Shown here: positions 54,699-64,000 of the stretch, piece by piece
Layout of the letters: the number at the start of each line of letters is the position of its first letter
How positions within the stretch are numbered: position 1 is the first letter of the stretch
From: Lineus longissimus
Lineage: Eukaryota > Nemertea > Pilidiophora > Heteronemertea > Lineidae
Direction: 5' to 3'
DNA: 64,000 bases
Assembly (NCBI RefSeq): GCF_910592395.1
Contig: NC_088308.1
Span: 2,666,001 to 2,730,000 of the forward strand
The notes under the pieces: model-generated
The model's input: only the letters and a program-made list of their open reading frames with translations
Told to the model about the DNA's origin: nothing
The model's database searches: none
Program-made: the position numbers and the translations under genes

Positions 54699-57196
54699 TA
54701 AGTTTGACGCTATTTAAATTTGCAAGAGACTACTAGTAAAATTCTTTCACAAAAAAAACACTATGAGGATTTGAAAGGACTGTTACTTTTGACCACAGAA
54801 AACATGTGGAGACAGTGTACATTGACAGCTATGGGAACTGAAGAATTATCCATTAAAATTTGATTTGATCCGTCCATATTTGATAATTCATCTGTATTTT
54901 GCATCTTGGGGTAGATTTTGCTGTCGACTTCAGTTGATAGTTTCAACTTAGATTGGATGTTACCACTCAGATTGCAGAGTTGATGATGCTGAAGATGTTG
55001 TCAACATCTTTTAATGTAACATTTTGAATGATTAATTTTGCAGCTGCCTGCATGAACTTGATTAGTTTGTTTATTCGATTTCAAGAATTTCAGTATTGTG
55101 GATATTCTTTGAATCGACAATAAATGGAAACCAAATTTATGATTAAAAGATAAAAACCACAGGAGCACTCTCATTGTCTGTGAACAAATTGCACTAGGAT
55201 TTCATTAAAAAACCAAAGTTTGTTGAACAAATATCCGATTTTAAAAGTTTTTAAAAGCATAAATGGTGATTTCACATTCACATCACTAGTACTATTAGAA
55301 ATGTTGCATAAAACGTGGCAGTTGATGAGGTTGAATTCAGAAAAACAGTGCAGTTGGTGCCAGTTCAAGGAGACAACTCATTTTCTCTGGTGGATTTCAG
55401 TAACATTCCAAAGTTGATGTTGTGTCAAGCTATGACGTGTATTTGCTGACCCACTGTCACATCTATGGTTGATTTCACAATGATATCTTTCAGTGGGACA
55501 CATTGATGAATCGAAAGATTTCGTGATAGTTGAGTATTCACTTCTCTCTGTGAGTGCTATTTGTGCTACCTGCTTGATGTACTGTAGAAAAATTCTTGGT
55601 TTCTTACTTTCCTAACAAAAGCAATGAGGAGGTGTGTCTTCATTGTAACTTTCTCCAGACAATTTGTTAAAATACTTCTGTAAATTGATGACACAAATGT
55701 ACATATTATTTCTTCAGCTGAACACCATAGGCTGAAAATCAAAATCAGCATTGTGTATTGAGTAGATGTGATAATATTTAGTAGTGTGAGTTACATAATT
55801 ACAAAACATTGTTATTGTATTCATTTTTGTATAAATAAATTCATCACCTTTAAATATTTTGTCAGGTTAAATAAATGTGGTCCTTGAAACAGGAGTATTG
55901 TCCTCTTGAAAAGACCCAATATGCACCAGTCAAAATGGCCTCACTTCATTGCAACGGCTGAAGTGACGTTACAGCAGCAAATAGGAAAATGCCTCTCCAA
56001 TTTGTCCAACACAATTGTTGGCAAATATGCCTGGGAAATCTCGGACACCCCGACTTCACAGAGGCAGATACATTCCAGTTGTCGAGAAAACACAATGTAA
56101 AGGTCCAAAGAAACACCTGCAACTTAGGTTGGCACTCAACTTTGTCCTTGAACTTGGTGATAGAATGCCACTTTAGTTATACGTCTATTTTGAAGTCTTT
56201 TCCCCTGGTTAGCGAGACTTGAGTCACAACCATTGATAAGACACTATTCGATGCATCGTCTCTTTTGAAAAAGTCTTTCACCTGGCTGCCTTGACTGAGT
56301 GACAACCATTGAATGGACACCACCCTATGTGCCTGGTCTTCATCAACACCTGCCTACTTAGGATCCTTCGCCTCAAATGGACAGACTTGGTGACTCACAA
56401 GGACTGAGAGAACGAGTGAACAAGGGATGCTGGATCGGGTATACAGCGAGGAAACTGCCGACCAGCATCTCCCGACAAGCTATAACATGGAACCCACAAA
56501 GGGAACAGCAGGAGACACCTCGAAAGTGACGTAAAGACCATGGATGACTCTTGTCAAGACTGGAGAGAATTGCCAGGAAGAATAGCCAGCGGAGGCTTGT
56601 TCTCGACAGTCAATGCTCTCAGAGGAGCAAAGGACTCAAGTAATGTAAGTAACCCTATGCGCCCATTTTGAAGCCTTTAACCTGGTTGGCTAGACTTGAG
56701 TCATAACTACTGATAGGACACAACCCGATGCAACTATTTTGAAGACGATTACTGCAATATGGTGAAATAACCAGTAGTGCCCAGGTACTGTTCCTATCTT
56801 GGCTTTCTAAAGAAAACACCAATCACAAGCAACAAAATCTATCAGTGATTTAGTAATTTTATTTGTACAGGCAATAAATAAATCTTTCACAGAGTACGAT
56901 GTATATTACAGTGCAAAAGGTTGATCACAGCTAACAATATAAGCCCAATGATCTTTCAGGGTCATGAAGGAGGCATAGTGTGACTTAATGTTTCGAGCTC
57001 CAGGTCCAAGTTTCTTGGCTTAAAAGTTGCTCCATGTAGAGCAAACTGTAATTTTTCGGTTTTATGTCCAAAAAAATCATCCTGGCAGTGCATGACTAAG
57101 ATACAAGAAAACTGAAAGATGATGGAATGTTTCTGCCACCAGGAGCAAAGCGAAAACGCACTCATCATCTCAAAAGTCCAAATGTTCTATCTTGCG
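54699..57196. other. CFAP52 3' UTR, intergenic, ATG12 3' UTR
   Basis: CFAP52 has AATAAA at 55119-55124, with alternatives near 55835 and 55871. ATG12 has a minus-strand AATAAA at 56858-56863. Three diverged units of about 75 bp, sharing TTTTGAAG..CCTGG..GACTTGAGTCA, lie near 56187, 56262 and 56665. No gene is seen. Confidence 0.45.
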
Positions 57197-58559
57197 CTAT
57201 CCCCAGGCTTGTGTTTTACAGTAATGTAATATCAACTTCCCATCACTTCCAAAACACTGAAAGAGAAAACATATGACATAAACCTTCAACCTTAAGAGCT
57301 GTGACAGCTCTTGATCGGGTTTACAGTAGCATTATCATTATAAATACCTGCTACATATTATTTCCAACTTTGAAAGTCATGACACCGACAGTTCACGATT
57401 GAGTTTACAATAGGAATCCCATCAGAAAACACCTGGTAAACAGTCTAACACAAAAGGTATTTATTTCCAACCTCTTTCTAAGAAATCAAATTAGAAAACT
57501 TAATTTGTGCCGCAGACAAAGCAAACCAAAACAAGATTGGGACAGTTTCCTCAAAGACAAACTGAAAGACCATCAGTATGAAATACTCACATCATAAACA
57601 GCTCCAATCTCTGTGTCTGGTGAAGGACAAAATGACTGGTTCACATAAAGGAACTGAAAAGGAATTTGAAATATGTTTTTTTAAACACTACATAAGAATT
57701 TATTTGGTGAATACACATTGCCTTCTTTTGTTCAGCATGCTGGGCAGCTGACCTGTACTTCATGACATCCCACTCCTCTCAGCAAAATCCCTTGCTACCA
57801 AGGGGGTGCTGTAGTTAAGATTGCACAATAACACCCTTTTGGGAGACAGACATTTTTTTACCTGGTCATTTATTTTATCCCTTAACAGGTCAAATGAATA
57901 GACTTCTCATTGGCTAGTAATGTATGCAATGTTTTTACCATTAGAGCACTCACCCATAATTTATTGAGGCAGTGTTTCCTGTGAATGCTCAAGGTCTCCA
58001 CCTAAATCCCCAAAACATCAAATGGGGAACGCTTGAACTTACCACTGAATCAGGTGCCTCACACTTGATATATTTTTTTATAAACTCGATAATCCAACAA
58101 ACTTTTTTCGTAGGGTCAACAGCCCATTTCTTCTTTTTCATAATCGGAGCATCTCCAGTAGCTTTCAGTAAGACGTCAACTGGAAGAATACAATGTCTAA
58201 ATGAGTCCAGAAATTTACCTAGATAACAGATTTTACTGCTGTTGTCCCCCCCCCCTGTAATTTATTGTGCCGGCATTTGTGGAGGAAAAACTGTGCTGTG
58301 GATTGTATGTGCGAAAATATTTCTAAGTTTTGTTCGGAATTTACGTAGAAATCGAGGTGGGTGCACTTCTGTGGAATAACCGAGTGATGACTCTGATCTG
58401 ACTAGCAGCCAATATGTTGGGCTTACTTTTTGCCTTAGTTTGTCCTACAGCAGAAGGACTTGATGTTGCACTGCCAGTGCCTGTGCCACTGTGACTGCTG
58501 GGTGGCTCATTTTGACCCTCTGTATTTTCATGATCATCCAGTTCTCCCGTGTCAGCCAT
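57197..58559 (-). CDS. ATG12: Autophagy-related ubiquitin-like protein ATG12
   Basis: Four exons on the minus strand: 58559-58427, 58179-58043, 57653-57591 and 57256-57197. All junctions are in phase and give 130 residues (human 140). Residues 1-43 are a disordered acidic, Ser/Gly-rich leader. The rest is the ubiquitin fold, with [39 protein letters not shown] and the invariant end [10 protein letters not shown], whose terminal Gly130 is the conjugation site. ATG7 and ATG10 attach ATG12 to ATG5. The conjugate with ATG16L1 acts as E3 for ATG8/LC3 lipidation on the phagophore. The C-terminal Gly needs no processing, as in other ATG12 proteins. Its upstream flank carries a non-LTR retrotransposon. 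Confidence 0.97.
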
Positions 58560-59365
58560 GGTTATAAATGGTCTTCAATACTATAGACACATTAATACAA
58601 CATATGGTCACCGATCGGATGGATTATCTGCGAACAATCAGTGAAAAAAGGAGATGACAAAAGTCTATTAAAATGAGGAAATAGGAATCACTTTCTCTGA
58701 GTACGCATGCGCATACTTCTATTTTTAGAATCGGGAATTCCGTAATGTTTCGCGCGCTTTTTAGTTTTACTGGCATTCGCGATCGGGTGAGGCTAGATCA
58801 AGAGTGTTTCAAGGAGGTGTCGACAGTGAAAGATTTATTTATTGCCTGTACAAATAAAATTACTAGTGGGTTTTGTATGCAAGCTACTCGATTGATGCAT
58901 TTTATTAATACTTGGTATTACTTTTATGTACACATTTATTAGTAGTTTTATCAAATTTTTACCCTGTCAATTTGTAGTATACAGGCCTCCTCTCCTGACT
59001 TAGCTGATAGCATAGTTGTAGAACTATACATCAATCAACCCCACAGAGTTCATAAACTACATGTATGTAGCAGTTCAACTATCAAGGCCTTACTGTTGAT
59101 GTCACCTTGGTGCCCTGTATACTACCATGTTCATGTACTTAAAATATTTTTAGGCATGTGTTTATTTGTATTTCATAACTCGGGTATCATATTATATATG
59201 TGAGTGTTTTTATTCAAGCCCTCGGGCGGTGTGTTTAGAAAAACAACAGCACAAAATTGGTGCTCAAGCCCTCAGGCGGTGTGGTTTTCTTTTAAAAATT
59301 TTAATTGGTATTTTAAGTAGTGCTTCTTGTGTTTATATTCGGATACTTTGAAATACATGTAACTT
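58560..59365. other. ATG12 promoter and LINE 5' UTR
   Basis: The left part must be the ATG12 promoter. Somewhere between about 58740 and 59200 the sequence becomes the 5' UTR of the retrotransposon. The exact 5' end cannot be fixed without a second copy. Confidence 0.4.
59215..59283 (+). repeat. Direct repeat in LINE 5' UTR
   Basis: The 19-base unit CAAGCCCTCGGGCGGTGTG at 59215-59233 recurs with one change at 59265-59283, spaced 50 bases. It may be part of an internal promoter. Confidence 0.8.
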
Positions 59366-62300
59366 ATGGTTTTAAACCAGAAATCGATCTCTAAAGTCTC
59401 TACTAAACGGGGTCTTTCCATTGGATGCTGGAATGTCAATGGCCTACAATCTAAGAATTATGATAAATTGAAGGACCCCTCATTCTTAAAAACCTTTACT
59501 AGCGTTGACATCTGTGGTCTTCTCGAGACTCACACAAACTCTGAATCAGCTGTTGACTTGCCTGGCTATATTCACCAGCATGTCTTTAGGAAAAGGGCTG
59601 CAAAAGCCACCAGAGATCATGGTGGAATAATTGTTTATGTTAGGAATGGATGTCAAAACGGTGTCACCTTTTTGAAAAACACGAATCCAAACTTTCAATG
59701 GGTCCTCCTTGACAAAAGGTTTTTCAATTTGGGAGAGGACACTTTTGTCTGCTTCATTCATAACCCTCCTGCATCAACTTCATACTCACTTGGGTTAAAT
59801 TACGATATATTACAGCTCATTCAAAACGATTGCTGTAGTTTTTCCAAAAGAGGACACATTCTGTTGAAAGGTGATATCAATGCACGAACAAATATTGAAC
59901 TTGATTTTATATTGGATGATGATCTGGCTCATGTCCCAGTTGATGATCTAAATTATGTGGCTGACAATGCTGATTTACCAAAACGGTGGTCAGAGGACTT
60001 ACACAAGTCCTGTAGTAGGGGTAAACTTCTATTGGACTTCTGTATTTCCTCGCAACTTAGGATTCTTAATGGCCGAACTCTTGGAGACTATCAGGGTAAA
60101 TTCACCTATCATGGCCCCTTGGGCAGTAGTGTTATTGATTATGCCATTTGTTCTGAGGAGTTGCTGCAGTCTGTTCTATATTTTTCAGTAATGGACTTTT
60201 CAAGTGTCAATTCTGATCATTGTATGATTGTTTCAAGAATCGTTGCTAACTGGTCAGTGGAGCTCCCTGTAGACTCTGTGAAAACTTATAAATCTGCAAA
60301 ACCCGGGTTCAAGTTTAGTAATGCTTGTATTGCAAATTACGCATCGCATTTCAATCACCCCTTAATAAAAGACAAAATTCAAAACTTTTTGAGCTCTGAT
60401 CAGAGTTCTGATTGCTCTGCTGACCAGGTGGAGTCCCTCGCTTCGCAAACTAGTGATATCTTGAAAAAAACAGCCGACCTGTGTTTGAAAAGGAAAGGGT
60501 CTTCATCTGGTAAAAAGCAAGGTAAATCTTGGTACAATGCTTCTTTAATGGTGCAGAGGGAACGTATTGACGAGCTAAGCTCCGCGTTTGCCCTCTCTCC
60601 AAAAAACCATAGGTTGCGCTGCTTATTGTTTAAATCTATGAGAGACTACAAAACAGCTATCAAAAAACAAAAACGGTCTCACTACAATAAACTTATGTCG
60701 CAACTTGATAACCTATTTGAAAATAACCCTTCTCAGTATTGGGGTCTTCTTAATAAACTGAAGGGCGAAAGTGAGAATGGCGGGGAAGGCAAAAATAAAA
60801 TGTCAAAAATTCCTCTAAATGAATGGGAAGATTATCTCCGTAAATTGAATGAAGTACCAGCTGACCTTATTAATCTAAATAAGTCCTTAGCTGACAAACT
60901 ATCACTTCTCAAGTCGAATCCTGATACTGGAAGTGATATTCTGGACAAGGAAATCGGCACTGATGAAATTCTGTCCTGCCTAAAGTCTCTCAAAAACAAT
61001 AAAGCTCACGGTCTGGACTGTATCTCCAACGAAATGCTAAAGCATAGCGCGACAAACATGTTACCTTGCTATCAGAAAATCTTTAACTTAGTTTTCTCTA
61101 GCTCTCACTACCCAAAACAATGGGGTGAAGGATATATTACTGCAATTCATAAGAGTGGAAGTGTAGTAGACCCCTCTAATTTTAGAGGGATTACTGTTAT
61201 GAATACCTTAGGAAAAATGTATAACACCATATTAAATAATAGGCTAACAGAATTCTTGTCTGTAAATAGAATTATAAACCCAGCTCAAATTGGCTTCTCC
61301 AAGAAGTCGCGTACTTCTGACCATATGTTTGTGTTAAAAACCCTGATTGAGAAGTATACTAATTCTAACAAGGGTAAACTATACACCTGTTTCGTCGATT
61401 TTAAACAAGCTTTTGACTCTGTTCTCCATCCGGCACTTTTCTTAAAACTAAAGCAAAGTGGGGTAAATGGTAAATTTTATGATAGCATAAAATCAATGTA
61501 TAAAAAAGTCAATCTGTGTGCCAAATCCTCAAACAAGTTATCTAACTCTTTCCCTTCTGCTATAGGGGTACACCAAGGAGATGTCCTTAGTCCAAATCTT
61601 TTTAAGATTTTCATAAATGACCTAGAAAGTCTACTTGATGACTCTAGTGATCCTGTCTCCTTAAAAGATCTCAAGCTGCACTGCCTTATGTATGCTGACG
61701 ATATTGTTATACTCTCAGAAACTGCCAGCGGTCTCCAAAAAGCTTTGAATGGCTTGAATAATTTCTGCTCCTCTTGGGGTATGACTATAAATGTTAAGAA
61801 GACAAAAGTTCTCATATTTAATAAGGCAGGAAGAATTGATAAATCTGTCTTCATGATTGGTCAACACCAGCTGGAAAATGTTGGTAAATACAAATATCTT
61901 GGTATTACTTTTCAAGCCTCCGGCGTTTTTGCTGAGGCAAAGCGTGATCTTCATAACAAAGCCCTTAAAGCTTTTTTTAAATTAAGGCGTATCTTTAGCT
62001 CTCAGCTTCCAAATGTCTCAACCTTACTCCATATATTTGACCACACTATACAGCCAATACTTTTATATGGCAGTGATATTTGGGGATGTTTTAACCCTAT
62101 GTCCTCAAAAGTTAAAAGAGAGAGAGAATTTAAGATTGATAAGGGATTCGAAAATCTCCCCTGTGAGAACCTTCACATGAAGTTCTGTAAATATGTACTG
62201 GGTGTTAACACAAATGCCACAAATCTGGCCGTGTATGGCGAGTTGGGCAGACATCCACTGTATTTAATGATAGCCAAATCTATGTTCTCTTTCTGGCTAA

Positions 62301-62836
62301 GGCTTGAATCCTTGTCTCTCAACACAGTGGATGGGGAAATTAGTTCGAAGTCTATTTTAACCAGTGCCTTACAAGTTAGTAAGGATCTAGACAACAAAGG
62401 AAAACAGTCTTGGTTTTCTTGTATAAAATTTATTTGTGGTTGTCTGAATCTGGATGCAAACAATGCTGAAAGTGTTTCAACCTCCAGTCTTGTTCATAAA
62501 TTAGGTGAAGAATTTTACAGAAAGTGGAAGCTAGAAATTTGGGATGATTCTCGGAATCCAAATGCTAAAAACAAATTACGCACTTATAGGTCCTTCAAAA
62601 CGCAACTCTGCTGTGAGAAATATCTGACTTCAATTTCAAGTTTTTCTTTAAGAAGATCCCTTTGTTGTTTCCGCATTAGCTGTCACGATCTAGCCATTGA
62701 AAGAGGTAGATACAAAAAACTTAAAGTTGAAGAGAGGGTGTGTTCTTGTGATGGGACTTCAATAGAAGACGAGGTTCACTTTCTAACTGCCTGCCCAAAA
62801 TATGATAAGGAACGATTTTTTCTCAGTTATCAATGA
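59366..62836 (+). mobile_element. Non-LTR retrotransposon ORF: endonuclease + reverse transcriptase, 1156 codons
   Basis: A single long ORF. Residues 17-290 are an apurinic-type endonuclease, with N23/N25 in WNVNGL, E54 in LLETH, D170/N172 in LLKGDINAR, D258, and the terminal D284-H285 in NSDHCMIV. The reverse transcriptase (about 560-830) has FRGITVMNTLGKMYN, FVDFKQAFDSV with D678, GVHQGDVLSPNLF and the YADD box at 776-779. A C-terminal CxC...H...C cluster (C1126, C1128, H1138, C1143) is the zinc-knuckle-like end common to these elements. All catalytic residues are present. The ORF stops at 62834-62836 because of a run of six T at 62816-62821. In the frame with one T fewer it stays open to a TAA at 62964, so about 45 residues are missing. 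The clade is not certain (CR1/jockey superclade is likely). Confidence 0.92.
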
Positions 62837-63166
62837 GAACAACATCAACTTTTCAGGTCTCTCACCAGGAAATAAGTTTATCTGGCTTCTTTCAAATGAG
62901 GACCCTGGAATTTGTCAGAAGCTATCATCATTTTTACAGAAATGCTTTTCTGATCGCATAAAATAAGGACCTCCTCTCTCCCACCTACTAGTATCTACTC
63001 CAGGTTTGACCCCGGTAGTAGACTTTATATTGTTACTTTTGTCATGTATCCTTTGTATGTCTTATGTACTTTCAATCAAAATCATTGTATTTCTATTGTA
63101 CCATGTGTACCTTTGCCCTCCGGGCCTTTTGATTAATAAACTAATTTGAATTTGAATTTGAATTTG
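62837..63166 (+). mobile_element. LINE 3' end with (AATTTG)n tail
   Basis: The stretch holds the out-of-frame remainder of the ORF (to 62966), a 3' UTR, AATAAA at 63135-63140 and a terminal tandem AATTTG repeat at 63143-63166. The short-repeat tail instead of poly(A) marks the 3' terminus of the element. Confidence 0.8.
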
Positions 63167-64000
63167 TCGTGCTGAAATCAGCGCCTCTAGTGTCAAGATT
63201 GGTATCGGTTGCGTGTCTCCAAATAGCTTCGGGAACACCTCACCTTACCTCTGACCGGACAGTGTGATGTATGATTAGACCTAATCCGGTTTACCGTCCA
63301 CCTCCCGCATGTTAAATTTTTTTCATTATTTAAAAAAGCTATTTATTTTACTGTTGCCATTATTTTTTTATTCAAACAATCTTTCCAGTGGTTCAACAAT
63401 CAACTTTACCTAAACTGATTGAAAAACACATGTCGGTATCCCTCTTCTGAAGACGGATTGTCGCACACGCCGCCCAATGACAGGGATGTTTCCAATGTAT
63501 AGAGGCCCCATAGCCAGGCCTAGGCCTATACATACGCAGAGGTCACCAGGTCGTCACACTCAACTCAGACAACTGTTACTTCTGACGCCCTTTTTCAATT
63601 GATACTCTGAAGGAGGCAATATGTAGCAAACTAGGCTTATGCGCATGTTTTGTGACTGACTCAAAGTGACTGACTCAAGCAAAGTGACTGACTCGAAATT
63701 CAAAAAAGGGGAAACGCCCTAAAGCCCGCAAATGCCTTACTAGTTATCAGTAACCATATTAACAATCTTCCGAGGATTCCGGTAACTTCGATTTGAAATC
63801 CCACTTGTTTGAAATAAATAATGGTTGTCAGGATTTTTCGTCCGCTGCCAATAGTACTCGTGCATCTTATTATCATATTGTTATGTGGATGTTGTTGCTG
63901 TGTCACACATTGTTTACCAGAAGTTCAAAACGCACGTGTAATTTCGAGGAAACAGGCCTGGAAATCAGGTTGAGCGCCGTCTACCAGAAAAGAAAAAAAC
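63167..64000. other. Right flank of the LINE
   Basis: No gene seen. Three copies of TGACTGACTCAAAG-like sequence lie at about 63654-63692. No target-site duplication matching the LINE's left side was recognised. Confidence 0.4.

Noticed and set aside
58745-58942. 65-codon ORF between ATG12 and the LINE ORF considered as a LINE ORF1
   Set aside because: Too short, with no coiled coil, RRM or zinc knuckle; no support as a coding unit.

Overview
The window is nuclear DNA of an animal. Every protein gene except one is split by GT-AG introns, and polyadenylation signals follow the genes. The products are typical animal proteins: an SR splicing factor, SAFB, FOXK, tektin-4, CFAP52, TEDC2 and ATG12. 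Introns of a few hundred bases, short compact promoters, many small foldback repeats, a (CGT)n-headed GGCTCACC repeat and frequent TAGGCCTA words suggest a marine invertebrate. I cannot resolve the phylum from sequence alone.

Layout, left to right. (1) The end of an SRSF2-like splicing factor gene (+, 1-1216) and its 3' flank, followed by a piggyBac-type MITE (4930-5450). (2) TEDC2, a centriole protein (-, 6806-11428, first exon not found), then an intronless DUF229 sulfatase-like membrane protein (-, 12604-15189). (3) A SAFB/SLTM-type SAP-RRM protein in 20 exons (+, 16119-29978). (4) Tektin-4 (-, 33236-36065) head to head with FOXK (+, 36411-42199), with 345 bp between the start codons. (5) A gene-free, repeat-rich block (about 43.3-48.7 kb). 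It holds a palindromic repeat, a split minisatellite, a 1.7-kb element built from five 302-bp units, a palindrome cluster and the tail of a dead LINE. (6) CFAP52 (+, 49410-54698), then ATG12 (-, 57197-58559). (7) A nearly intact non-LTR retrotransposon (+, ORF 59366-62836, 3' end about 63166) upstream of ATG12.

The exon chains of SAFB, tektin-4, FOXK, CFAP52 and ATG12 were assembled by hand. In each, all splice phases join into one open frame, giving about 1140, 445, 669, 662 and 130 residues. Three of the eight host genes serve cilia or centrioles: TEDC2 in triplet-microtubule stability, tektin-4 and CFAP52 inside the axonemal doublet. Imperfect RFX X-box-like sites lie just upstream of CFAP52 and in the tektin-4/FOXK promoter, so shared ciliary regulation is possible. 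SRSF2, SAFB and FOXK are nuclear RNA or transcription regulators, and ATG12 is the ubiquitin-like conjugator of autophagy.

I found no convincing new multi-gene system. The best leads are the intronless DUF229 gene, the ciliary neighbourhood with its candidate X-boxes, the composite 302-bp-unit element with terminal inverted repeats, and the young LINE carrying a single frameshift.
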